Program-made: the position numbers and the translations under genes
Source of the DNA: an uncultured Acetatifactor sp.
GTDB lineage: Bacteria; Bacillota; Clostridia; Lachnospirales; Lachnospiraceae
Reading direction: 5' to 3'
Length of the DNA stretch: 57,981 bases
NCBI GenBank assembly: GCA_949840885.1
Contig: CATKYJ010000029.1
Coordinates: forward strand, 1-57,981
Shown here: positions 50,642 through 57,981 of the stretch, one piece after another
How positions within the stretch are numbered: the first letter of the stretch is position 1
How the letters are laid out: the number at the start of each line of letters is the position of its first letter
The notes under the pieces: generated by a model
What the model was told of the DNA's origin: nothing
The model's input: the letters and a program-made list of their open reading frames with translations, nothing else
Databases searched by the model: none

Positions 50642-51784
50642 TTAGTTCCTCCGGCGGCAGAACCGTCCGGGGCTGACCTGGACGGCAAGGTTTTCCATGC
50701 AAAGCTGCATCAGCCAGGTGACAATCTGCCTCTCCGGATATTTGCCGGATAGCAGCCCGCTTATCTCCCCCGGCGTCCTGGGATTGAAGTCCAGCGCCCC
50801 CCAGACCTGTTCCTGCTCCCCTGACAGGCCGATTGTCTTTGGCTGATCCAGAAAAGCATTGGGAAGTTCCCCGGAAAACGTCTTCTTCCCGGTCTCCCAG
50901 AGCTGCCAGACCTCCTCCAAAAAGCTCTCCGGACTGAGCAGAATCCCCGCCCCCTGCTTCATCAGGCGGTTACAGCCATCGCTGAGCCTGTCCGTCACCC
51001 GGCCGGGAACCACATACACTTCCCTGCCCTGCTCCAGCGCCATGTCCACCGTGATCAGCGTCCCGCTCTTTGCCCTGGCCTCCACCACCACTACCACATC
51101 TGCCAAGCCGCTGACAATGCGGTTCCTGGGCGGAAAGTTCTGGGGGCGTGCCGGGGCTTTCAAAGGATATGTGGACAGCACCGCTCCTGTTTTAATCAGT
51201 TTTTCGTAAATCCCTCTGTTCTGGGCCGGATAGCAGACGTCCACCCCGGAGCCCAGTACTCCCATGGAATACCCTCCCGCCTCTATAGCCGCCTCCTGGC
51301 TGATGCCGTCAATGCCCCTTGCCATGCCGCTTACCACCGTCACGCCCCTGCGTCCCAGAGCCTCTCCCAGAACCCCTGCCACATATCTGCCATACTCCGA
51401 GCACTCTCTGGCGCCGATGACGGCCACTGCCGGGGCATCCGCCCGGGGCAGCTTTCCCCTGACAAAGAGACTGTAGGGCGCATCGGGAATCCGCCGAAGC
51501 CGCTGTGGATACCTTTCGTCCCCTATGGTCATCACCTCGATTCCCTGGGCTCTCATCCTGCGGTACTCTGCCTCCGGCTTCCACCCGGCGGTATGCTGTA
51601 CCAGGCTCTCCACCTGTTTGGGGGACAGCACCTCTCCCCATTTTTTCCTGTCGGCCTGATAGACTGCCTCCGGCCCGCCGCAAAGATCGGAAAGCCTGTG
51701 CAGCTGCTTATTGCTGATGTCCGGGAAATTGCAGAGCCAGCACGCGTAGATGCCCTCCCGTTCTCTCCATTCTTCCTGATTCAT
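50642..51784 (-). CDS. dprA: DNA-processing protein DprA
   Basis: The 380-residue DprA/Smf protein protects incoming single-stranded DNA during transformation and loads RecA. It has an N-terminal helix-hairpin region (1-70) and an extended Rossmann fold (VAVIGARECSEYGRYVAGVL, VVSGMARGIDGISQEAAI, VLGSGVDVCYP, PLKAPARPQNFPPRNRIVSG). A C-terminal winged helix is present (about 315-380). ATG 51784 follows GGAGGGG; the GTG at 51790 overlaps that box. It is downstream of comM by about 90 bases. Confidence 0.95.
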   Translation of the reverse strand: MNQEEWREREGIYACWLCNFPDISNKQLHRLSDLCGGPEAVYQADRKKWGEVLSPKQVESLVQHTAGWKPEAEYRRMRAQGIEVMTIGDERYPQRLRRIPDAPYSLFVRGKLPRADAPAVAVIGARECSEYGRYVAGVLGEALGRRGVTVVSGMARGIDGISQEAAIEAGGYSMGVLGSGVDVCYPAQNRGIYEKLIKTGAVLSTYPLKAPARPQNFPPRNRIVSGLADVVVVVEARAKSGTLITVDMALEQGREVYVVPGRVTDRLSDGCNRLMKQGAGILLSPESFLEEVWQLWETGKKTFSGELPNAFLDQPKTIGLSGEQEQVWGALDFNPRTPGEISGLLSGKYPERQIVTWLMQLCMENLAVQVSPGRFCRRRN

Positions 51785-51874
51785 GTACACCCCTCCCTGC
51801 CGAATTCCCCGTCAAGTCGCCCGAGGCCTTGGCATGTATCAATTGATAATTCCTGGTTTAGGAATGTCTTACGA

Positions 51875-53443
51875 TCAATGTCCCCAATACTCCATGGACG
51901 GCCTGTAAAACGATGCCTCCATCAGATGGGAGACTCCGATTTCCTCCTCCCCCTCCAGATCTGCTATGGTTCTGGCCACCCGCAGAATCCGGTGGTACGC
52001 CCTGGCGGAAAGCTGCAGGGAAGCATACAACTGCTCCATACACAACTGCTGTTCCCGCCCCAGCCTGCAGTACCGCTCCATCCGCGAAACCTCAATGTCT
52101 CCGTTAAAGCGGTAGGCCGTGCCCTCGAACCTGGCTTTCTGTATCTGCCTGGCCCGCTCCACCCGCCTGCGGATGTCCGCGCTGGCCTCCCCTTTCGTTT
52201 TGCTTTTCAGGCTCTCATACTCCACGGGCGCAAGCTCCACGCACAAGTCTATCCTGTCCAGGATAGGCCCTGACACCTTTCCCATATACTTGCGCACCTG
52301 GGGCTCAGTGCAGCTACAGCGCTGGGCATCCGGATAATATCCGCAGGGACAGGGGTTCATGGCACAGACCAGCATGAAGTCGCTGGGGTATGTGACGTTT
52401 CCATTGACGCGGGAAATGGTCACCTGCCTCTCCTCCAGGGGCTGGCGCAGGGCATCCAGGGAAATCCTCTGGAATTCCGGCAGCTCGTCCAAAAACAGGA
52501 TGCCCCGGTGGGCCAGCGATATCATCCCTGGCCTGGGAAAAGCGCTGCCCCCTATGAGCGCAGCCTGGGAAATGGTGTGGTGGGGGCTTCTGAAAGGCCG
52601 TCTCGTCACCAGCGTCTCCCCCTCCTTAAGCAGTCCTGCCACACTGATCACAGAGGTCACTTCCAGGCTTTCCTCCAGCGTCAGCGGCGGCAGAATGCCG
52701 GGAATCCGTCTGGCGATCATGGATTTCCCCGCTCCGGGCGGCCCCACCATCAGCAGATTATGGAACCCTGCCGCGGCGATCTCCGCAGCCCTCCTGGCCG
52801 TCTCCTGGCCTGTCACTTCGCTGAAGTCGGGGGAGTTTGGATACAGATATACATGCGCCTCCCCGCCCTCCCCGGAAAAAAGGCTGGCCGTGTCCACCTG
52901 CACCGGAGGCAGTATCTCATCCCTCTCTGTCTGTCCTGCCGTCAGAAAGTGCATGATTTCCAGAATGTTCCCCGCGCCCCTGACCCTGATCCCCGGAATG
53001 ACCCCTCCCTCTCTGGCATTGGCCGCAGGCACGATGCACTCCCGAATGCCCGCCTCCGCCGCAGCCCGCACTATGGGCAGTACGCCCCTGGCTTTTTTCA
53101 GTTCCCCGCTTAAGCCAAGCTCTCCCAGAAACAGGCAGTCCATTGCCGCGCCGGCCGGAACCAGTTCCAGGGCCTCCAGCATCCCCACTGCAATAGGCAG
53201 ATCAAAGGCCGTGCCCTCTTTCTTTCTGTCTGCCGGAGATAAATTTACGGTAATACGGCATGGCGGCAGATGCAGGCCCACATTCTTCAGAGCCACCGAC
53301 ACCCGTTCCCGGGACTCCCGCACCTCCGTGCTCAGAGAGCCCACCATGAAAAAGGCCGGGAGCCCTTTTGCGATGTCCACCTCCACGGATACCATATAGG
53401 CAGATACCCCCTGGAGCGCACCGGTAAAAATCGCACTGTACAT
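51875..53443 (-). CDS. comM: YifB/ComM family AAA+ ATPase
   Basis: A 522-residue Mg-chelatase-like protein. Residues 1-175 form a LonC-like domain (SVEVDIAKGLPAFFMVG, RITVNLSPADRKKEGTAFDL). The AAA+ domain has Walker A VGPPGAGKSMIARR, PHHTISQAALIGGS and Walker B GILFLDELPEF. A C-terminal lid domain follows. In Haemophilus and Vibrio, ComM is a branch-migration helicase acting in natural transformation; the gene is widespread and often next to dprA, as here. AGGAGG lies upstream of the ATG. Confidence 0.93.
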   Translation of the reverse strand: MYSAIFTGALQGVSAYMVSVEVDIAKGLPAFFMVGSLSTEVRESRERVSVALKNVGLHLPPCRITVNLSPADRKKEGTAFDLPIAVGMLEALELVPAGAAMDCLFLGELGLSGELKKARGVLPIVRAAAEAGIRECIVPAANAREGGVIPGIRVRGAGNILEIMHFLTAGQTERDEILPPVQVDTASLFSGEGGEAHVYLYPNSPDFSEVTGQETARRAAEIAAAGFHNLLMVGPPGAGKSMIARRIPGILPPLTLEESLEVTSVISVAGLLKEGETLVTRRPFRSPHHTISQAALIGGSAFPRPGMISLAHRGILFLDELPEFQRISLDALRQPLEERQVTISRVNGNVTYPSDFMLVCAMNPCPCGYYPDAQRCSCTEPQVRKYMGKVSGPILDRIDLCVELAPVEYESLKSKTKGEASADIRRRVERARQIQKARFEGTAYRFNGDIEVSRMERYCRLGREQQLCMEQLYASLQLSARAYHRILRVARTIADLEGEEEIGVSHLMEASFYRPSMEYWGH

Positions 53444-53742
53444 AAATTTGTAACCTCCTGTTCCGCAGCCCCTGCATGGGCCGCGCTGTTTTTCTCAAAT
53501 TACTGTTTTTCTTACTGACATTGTTTTCATAGAACCCGGCCCATTGCCTGAAAAATCGCCTGTAAAAATCCGTGAAATATGTACCGAAATGGGAAGACAT
53601 ATTTACAATGAATGATTGGAATTCGCAAAAGAATTATCTGGAAAATATTTTCTGATGGTATTTAAAAAAGCTATGCATTCGTGATATCTGTCAGGCACGC
53701 GTGGGCCGTGCCTGACAGAGAAAGTTGTTTTGTGAGAATTTT
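53444..53742. other. 299-base gap between the pilT-like gene and comM
   Basis: It contains the comM ribosome binding site and an imperfect tandem pair GCCTGAAAAATC / GCCTGTAAAAATC (53546-53570). A weak candidate promoter reads TTGCGA-N17-TAAATA on the minus strand, near 53603-53632. The hairpin at 53688-53718 is listed separately. I see no gene. Confidence 0.6.
53688..53718 (-). terminator. Strong hairpin after the pilT-like gene
   Basis: Perfect 12-bp arms CTGTCAGGCACG (53688-53699) and CGTGCCTGACAG (53707-53718) with a 7-base loop, 24 bases after the stop codon. No U-tract follows on either strand, so termination efficiency is uncertain. Confidence 0.65.
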
Positions 53743-54678
53743 TCAGAATAAATGCTCCACTGCATCGTAAAGTGCAGAGAACCTGTCCGCGCGGATATGC
53801 CCGCGCACCTCCTCGTCGGCAAGGAGTATCTCGAACGTGGCCTCTCTTCCGTCCCCGTCCGCCGTGGGACTCAGCTGCTGGTACACCACAGCCTCCAGCG
53901 CAGCGGCCAGCCGGGCGCGCATACGCTCTCTCCTTGCGGCCGGAATCATGTCCACGATATCTTCCATGGCCTCTACCGCGCTGGCTGCATTCACCGCGGC
54001 AAATACCAGATGCCCGCTCTCCGCCGCCATGATGGCTGCCATAACGCTCTCCGCGTCCTTTAATTCGCCTATCATAATGACATCCGCGTCCTCCCTGACG
54101 GCGGCGTGGATGGCCTCGCTGTAGCTTATGCTGTCCAGACCGATCTCCCGCTGATTGACCATGGATCTCTTATAGGAATGGAGATGCTCCACCGGACTTT
54201 CCAGAGTGATGACTACAGCCTCCCTGCTGTCGTTGATCTTGTTGATCAGGGAAGCCAGTGTAGTGGATCTGCCGCTTCCGGAAAGCCCTGCTACCAGCAC
54301 CAGTCCGCTCTCTTTTTGATACATCTCTGCCACCGGATCCGGTATCCCCATCTCCTCCGGCAAAAGAATTTCCGAGTCTATCATACGAATAGCCAGAGCC
54401 ACGCTTTCTTTCTGCTTATAGGCACTTGCTCTGCAGCGCCCTCCCCGGGACAATGTAAAGGAAAAGGTGTATTCTCCCCTTTCCTCGAACCTGTCGCGAA
54501 AGGCCTCTGGCATGATCCTGATCAGGATATCCAGCATATCCGCCCCGGTAATCCGAGAGCAGTTCATGGAGAACAATTCCCCTCCAATCCGCATCTTCGG
54601 CGGTATCCCCGCCGCCAAATGCACATCGCTGGCACCAGCCTCCCTGGCACTGCAGATGATTTCCTCTATCGCAGACAT
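53743..54678 (-). CDS. PilT-like ATPase with degenerate motifs
   Basis: A 311-residue protein of the type IV pilus retraction ATPase family. It has an N-terminal PAS-like domain (SDVHLAAGIPPKMRIGGEL) and a RecA-like core. Walker A reads GLSGSGRS (131-138) with Arg137 where Lys is expected. The Asp box reads TLESPVEHLHSYK. Walker B (VIMIGELKD) keeps Gly204 and Glu205. The His box reads SGHLVFAAVNAASA, lacking the usual HTNSA histidine. ATP hydrolysis may be impaired or altered. No other pilus genes are in the window. A good promoter lies about 100-130 bases upstream, in the region divergent to the XRE gene. Confidence 0.85.
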   Translation of the reverse strand: MSAIEEIICSAREAGASDVHLAAGIPPKMRIGGELFSMNCSRITGADMLDILIRIMPEAFRDRFEERGEYTFSFTLSRGGRCRASAYKQKESVALAIRMIDSEILLPEEMGIPDPVAEMYQKESGLVLVAGLSGSGRSTTLASLINKINDSREAVVITLESPVEHLHSYKRSMVNQREIGLDSISYSEAIHAAVREDADVIMIGELKDAESVMAAIMAAESGHLVFAAVNAASAVEAMEDIVDMIPAARRERMRARLAAALEAVVYQQLSPTADGDGREATFEILLADEEVRGHIRADRFSALYDAVEHLF

Positions 54679-54779
54679 CGTAATCCCTCTCTTCCCTTTC
54701 CTGTCCTGTCGCGTTTATGCAGTCGTGTTTCTATCGTTTCCGAAACACATATCGCTGCCGCCTCACAAACCTTATGACC

Positions 54780-54808
54780 ATTATATACAATTGTTTGGCA
54801 AATGACAA
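54780..54808 (-). promoter_or_regulatory. Promoter of the pilT-like gene
   Basis: Minus strand: -35 TTGTCA (54803-54808), 17-bp spacer, -10 TATAAT (54780-54785). It is divergent from the XRE promoter, 86 bases away. Confidence 0.8.
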
Positions 54809-54894
54809 CCGTTACCGGGAAATTTCTTACAGCATTTCGCCAGCATTTCAAAGTCGCAGCAGTCGCATTCCAGCCGGAAGCTCGGTGACGCCCC

Positions 54895-54923
54895 TTGAAA
54901 ATCCTATGTAAAAAGTGTATAGT
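54895..54923 (+). promoter_or_regulatory. Promoter of the XRE regulator
   Basis: Plus strand: -35 TTGAAA (54895-54900), 17-bp spacer, -10 TATAGT (54918-54923). The expected start (about 54930) is only about 12 bases before the ATG, so the GGAGG box sits at the very 5' end of the mRNA. Confidence 0.75.
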
Positions 54924-54941
54924 GAGGCTGGAGGTATCTTT

Positions 54942-55892
54942 ATGGAACACAAAATCGGCAAAAAGATAGCAGCCCTGCGCAAATCCAGGGACATCACCCA
55001 GGCCCAGCTGGCAGAGTATTTGTTTCTGGTGCCCCAGACCGTCTCCAAATGGGAGGCGGGCAACGGTTCCCCCGACATCTCCCTGCTGCCAAAGATTGCG
55101 GACTTCTTCGGCGTAAGCCTGGACGAGCTCTTCGGGCGGTCCGATCTGGATTACGCCATAGACCTGGTGCTGAAATATTCCGTCCTCAGGGACGACAATG
55201 TTTTCCGTGAAGCTTTCGATGCCCTGCAGACCCAGCTGGAGGCCATCGATTCCTCCCTGAAGCTGGGCCTGGGAGATCCGGGGAGACTGGAGAAAGACAA
55301 AATTGAGCTGGAAGCCTACAAAATGCACCTGCTCCTGCAGCAAAGCCGGGAATCCGCCAGCAGGGCGCTGGCGTTGGCAGAGGACGTTGGAAAGAGAACC
55401 GGGGACATGCGCTTTCGGATGCAGAGGGTCCAGCTGCTCATAGAACATGGGAATCGGCGCGAGGTTCTTTCAGAATGTGAGAGCCAATTTCGGGCATATC
55501 CCAGTCCGGACACGCTGAGGCTGTACTTTGAGGCATTGCTCCTCCTAGAACAGGGCGAAACCATTCCAAAACTCCTTTCCAGCGACCTTTCCGTACAGGC
55601 GCTGATGCAGCCGCCCTCCCCGGAAAACGCGCCTTTATGGCTGCAGTATGCGGACGCCGCTGCCCAGGCCGGGGAGGTTTGCTGCGTGGAAGCCTGCCGG
55701 GAGGCAGTTTTCGGATGCTGTACCAAAGAGGGCAGGTATGAATTCCTTTTCATTCTGGCTTCCCTGTACTCCAAGAAAGGAATGCATGAAAAATGCCAGG
55801 CGCTGAAGCCGGAACTGACGGCTTTTTTAGAGGAGCTGGAGCCAAACGCTTACTTCGCCGCACGAGAGCGCCAGGTCATCGACTCCCTCTGA
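54942..55892 (+). CDS. XRE-family regulator with C-terminal helical repeat domain
   Basis: A 316-residue protein. The N-terminal HTH (about 3-58) is IGKKIAALRKSRDITQAQLA ... PQTVSKWEAGNGSPDISLL. It is followed by a mostly helical region of about 240 residues resembling TPR-type repeats (LALAEDVGKRTGDMRFRMQRVQLL and similar). Such regulators often sense a ligand or peptide and control the neighbouring gene, here an ABC exporter 157 bases downstream on the same strand. The start ATG 54942 follows GGAGG by 7 bases; the frame is open upstream to 54915. It is the first plus-strand gene of the window. Confidence 0.85.
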   Translation: MEHKIGKKIAALRKSRDITQAQLAEYLFLVPQTVSKWEAGNGSPDISLLPKIADFFGVSLDELFGRSDLDYAIDLVLKYSVLRDDNVFREAFDALQTQLEAIDSSLKLGLGDPGRLEKDKIELEAYKMHLLLQQSRESASRALALAEDVGKRTGDMRFRMQRVQLLIEHGNRREVLSECESQFRAYPSPDTLRLYFEALLLLEQGETIPKLLSSDLSVQALMQPPSPENAPLWLQYADAAAQAGEVCCVEACREAVFGCCTKEGRYEFLFILASLYSKKGMHEKCQALKPELTAFLEELEPNAYFAARERQVIDSL

Positions 55893-56049
55893 CGCAACGT
55901 TTGGTTGCATTCCTCCCAATTTTGCATTGCTGGACGATATGAAGCGGATAGGCTACACTCCTATTATTCCCCCAGATCTGCGCGGCTGCCTGGCCCGGCC
56001 GGCAGTCAGGGGATTCGGAATGAAATCTCAGATAAAGGAGTGTCCCGCA

Positions 56050-57674
56050 ATGAATGCAAAAAAGTCAAAAATGTACCATTATCTCCTGATGCGAAAAGGG
56101 ATCTGCCTGTTGTTTTTTATACTGTTAATCCTGAAAGGTGCAGGCGGCAGCCTTTTCGCCCTAGTCATGAGCTCTCTGGTGGATTGTGCCGGAAAAATAC
56201 GACGCAACTGTCTTCCACGCTTCTCGGAAGTGTTCTCTTCGTGACCGTGCTGGTCTGCCTGGAGAGTCTGTTTTATTATCTCAAATCCGGAATCCTGGCA
56301 AAGGCCAGATATCATTTGAAAAAAGATCTCTTTGCCGGCATCATGAGCCGGAGCGTGTCTGATTTTGACGCTTCCGGCAGCGCGGAATACATCAATGAAC
56401 TGACCAATAATGTAAATCTGCTGGAATCCACCTATTTCGTCAACCTGATCTCCGCGTCGGAGAGCCTGGTCAGTTTCGCTTCCGCAGCTGTCATATGTCT
56501 CATGATACAGCCTGTCATGCTGGTTCTGATGATTCTGCTGGCCCTGGTCGCAAGGGCCGTGAGCAAACTAAGTTCTGGTTCCCTGGAGAAGTCCATGAAA
56601 AAACAGGTGGCATGTGCCGAAGCCTATACGGCGGAAATCCAGGACGATTTCGGAGGCTTCCGCCTGATCCGCTCCTACGGCGTGCTACCTTATATCCTGA
56701 CAAAATATGCCGGAAAGAACCGGGCTGCGGAAGACGCAAAGCGCCGCAATGCCAACTGTCGGATGTTCTGTGTAGAAGCGGGAGAGCTTACCGGGCTGCT
56801 CTCCACCGTACTTGTCATGGGGCTGGCAGCATACTTTTCTATAAAAGGAATGATTTCTGCCGGTATGGTGATCGCTTTCGGACACCTGATTGGACATATC
56901 GTAGCGCCCATCACTTCGCTCCCCTCCCTCATCGCAAATTTTGCCGCCGCAAAGCCTCTTCTGGAGCGCTTCGCCGCACTGTTGGAGCAAAGGGAGCCCG
57001 TGGGCGGCGAAGAGCTAAAAGACTTCGGGCAGGCAGTCGCCCTGGAAAGTCTCTCTTTCGGTTACAAAAAGGGGCAGGATGTCCTCCAAAATCTTTCTTT
57101 CCGGTTTGAGGCTGGAAAGCATTATGTGGTGACCGGACAAAGCGGCAGCGGAAAAAGTACCCTGCTTTCCCTGTTATCCGGATACTATCCCGACTATAAC
57201 GGCTCCATCTCCATTGACGGCAGGCAGCTGCGAGAGATCGGCCAGGAGTCCCTGAGCGTTCTGGTGGGAACGGTCTCCCAGGATACTTTTCTTTTCCAGG
57301 ACACCATCCAGAACAATATTTCCCTGTATGACGAAAGATATGGCACTTCGGAAATTACGGCAGCCATAGAGCAGGCCGGGCTGAAAGACCTTGTAGACTC
57401 GCTTCCGCAGGGGCTCTCTACCCCTGTCACTGAAAGAGGCAAAAACTTCTCCGGCGGCGAAAGGCAGCGCATCAGCCTTGCCAGGGCGCTTCTACGTAAC
57501 AGCAGAATTCTGCTTTTGGATGAGTTTACCGCCAATTTAGACAGGGAGACCGCTGAAAAAATAGAAAGTGAGGTGCTTAGCCGGACAGATTGCCTGACCA
57601 TCACGGTCACCCATCATTTGAGTCCGGACATGCTGCGCCGGTATGACGGGCATTTGAAGCTGGAGAGGGGCTGA
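56050..57674 (+). pseudogene. ABC exporter (membrane plus ATPase domains), split by a 1-nt frameshift
   Basis: A half-size exporter of about 540 residues. The start ATG 56050 follows AAAGGAG. The first frame reads MNAKKSKMYHYLLMRKGICL ... SSLVDCAGK, then meets a run of five A (56193-56197). The sequence continues one frame back as NTTQLSSTLLGSVLFVTVL to the end. Adding one A would restore a single frame, so this is most simply a deletion in an A6 tract, or a sequencing error. The rest is intact: membrane helices to about residue 290, Walker A GQSGSGKST, Q-loop VSQDTFLFQDT, signature FSGGERQRISLARAL, Walker B ILLLDEFTANLD and the switch His (VTHH). The substrate is unknown. Confidence 0.85.
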
Positions 57675-57828
57675 TTGTAGGGTACAGAGTCCCCCGGCTA
57701 ACACCATACCCAGCAGAAAATAGCGGGTATGCCATATACCCCTGCTCGAACTTCTCCCGCAGCTTCAAAAGCGCTTTCTTCTCAATCCTGCTCACATTCT
57801 CACCTGTCAAGTTAGGGCTAAAAATTAA
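57675..57828. other. Gap between the ABC exporter and the right-edge gene
   Basis: The minus strand has a short open stretch, SRIEKKALLKLREKFEQGYM, starting at a GTG near 57793. It runs into the antisense of the exporter; it may be the remnant of a small gene but nothing recognisable supports it. No clear terminator is visible. Confidence 0.4.
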
Positions 57829-57981
57829 TCAGCTTTTAATCAAAACTTCTTTCACTTCAAAGGCAAATCCATATTTCCTGATACGGTCGCCAGCGACTCC
57901 CCGGTTCTCCAAATCTGCTTGGTATCGCTGTTCTTCAATCTGTTTCAGCGCTGCATCAGCAGTGTCCTCCAGAGATTTCTC
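57829..57981 (-). CDS. C-terminus of an AAA-ATPase-like/PD-(D/E)XK nuclease-like protein (5' part off the right edge)
   Basis: The last 50 residues, ending [20 protein letters not shown] ... [22 protein letters not shown], match the conserved end of the large Lachnospiraceae and Bacteroides family with an AAA-ATPase-like N-terminus and a PD-(D/E)XK nuclease-superfamily C-terminus. Genomes often carry many copies. The function is not established. The frame is open to the window edge. Confidence 0.7.
   Translation of the reverse strand, partial: EKSLEDTADAALKQIEEQRYQADLENRGVAGDRIRKYGFAFEVKEVLIKS

Noticed and set aside
54666..55448. Minus-strand open frame of about 260 codons
   Set aside because: Antisense to the XRE regulator and across its promoter; no family resemblance.
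56193..56197. Programmed -1 ribosomal frameshift in the ABC exporter
   Set aside because: In the zero frame the site reads GGA AAA ATA, which is not an X XXY YYZ slippery heptamer, and no downstream stimulatory stem or upstream Shine-Dalgarno element was seen.
57607..57810. Minus-strand open frame of 67 codons
   Set aside because: Half of it is antisense to the ABC exporter and no known motif is visible; at most a remnant in its first 30 codons.

Overview
The window looks like chromosomal DNA of a motile gut-type Lachnospiraceae (Clostridia, Bacillota). The evidence is the low-GC Gram-positive gene set (CodY, Gram-positive PolC, FliY-type motor switch, CheC/CheD, FapA), strong AGGAGG ribosome binding sites, and a single flagellar/chemotaxis operon running flgB-flgC-fliE ... 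flhF-flhG ... cheC-cheD-fliA. Nearly everything is on the minus strand. Only a regulator and a broken ABC exporter at the right edge (54.9-57.7 kb) are on the plus strand.

Layout, left to right. 1-3.3 kb is a damaged junction zone: the end of an integrative conjugative element (DUF4315 gene and a truncated C40 peptidase) abuts a GH78-like rhamnosidase lacking its normal 5' end, which abuts a Fic gene cut inside its catalytic motif, preceded by a VbhA-like antitoxin. 3.4-5.4 kb is the rpsB-tsf operon with a strong promoter, a palindrome over its -35 box and a structured leader. 5.5-37.25 kb is one long flagellar operon read leftwards from a promoter at about 37.34 kb: rod/basal body (flgB, flgC, fliE, fliF), switch and export ATPase (fliG, fliH, fliI, fliJ), motE-like, fliK, flgD, a TIGR02530 gene, flgE, flbD, motA, motB, fliL, fliM, fliY, cheY, export gate (fliO, fliP, fliQ, fliR, flhB, flhA), flhF, flhG, a PilZ protein, cheC, cheD, a two-TM gene, fliA, fapA-like and three poorly characterised genes. 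No cheA, cheW or cheB is present. Internal promoters are likely before fliA and before flbD.

37.5-40.6 kb holds codY and topA, each with its own promoter; codY lies directly upstream of the flagellar promoter. A tRNA-Glu(CUC) follows, then a two-component system with a large multi-TM sensor kinase, polC (carrying an unusual Gly/Ala-rich linker), ispG, dprA and comM/yifB. Next come a PilT-like ATPase with a degenerate Walker A motif, a divergent XRE regulator, an ABC exporter split by a 1-nt frameshift, and the 3' end of an AAA-ATPase/PD-(D/E)XK-type gene at the right edge.

Functionally the core is flagellar assembly, torque generation and adaptation by CheC/CheD/FliY, placed under nutritional control by neighbouring codY. 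I did not find a clearly new multi-gene system. The most unusual items are the gene junctions at the left end, the 81-bp repeat in fliY, the degenerate PilT-like ATPase, the PolC linker, and the small unnamed flagellar-operon genes. All calls rest on reading the sequence; no database search was run.
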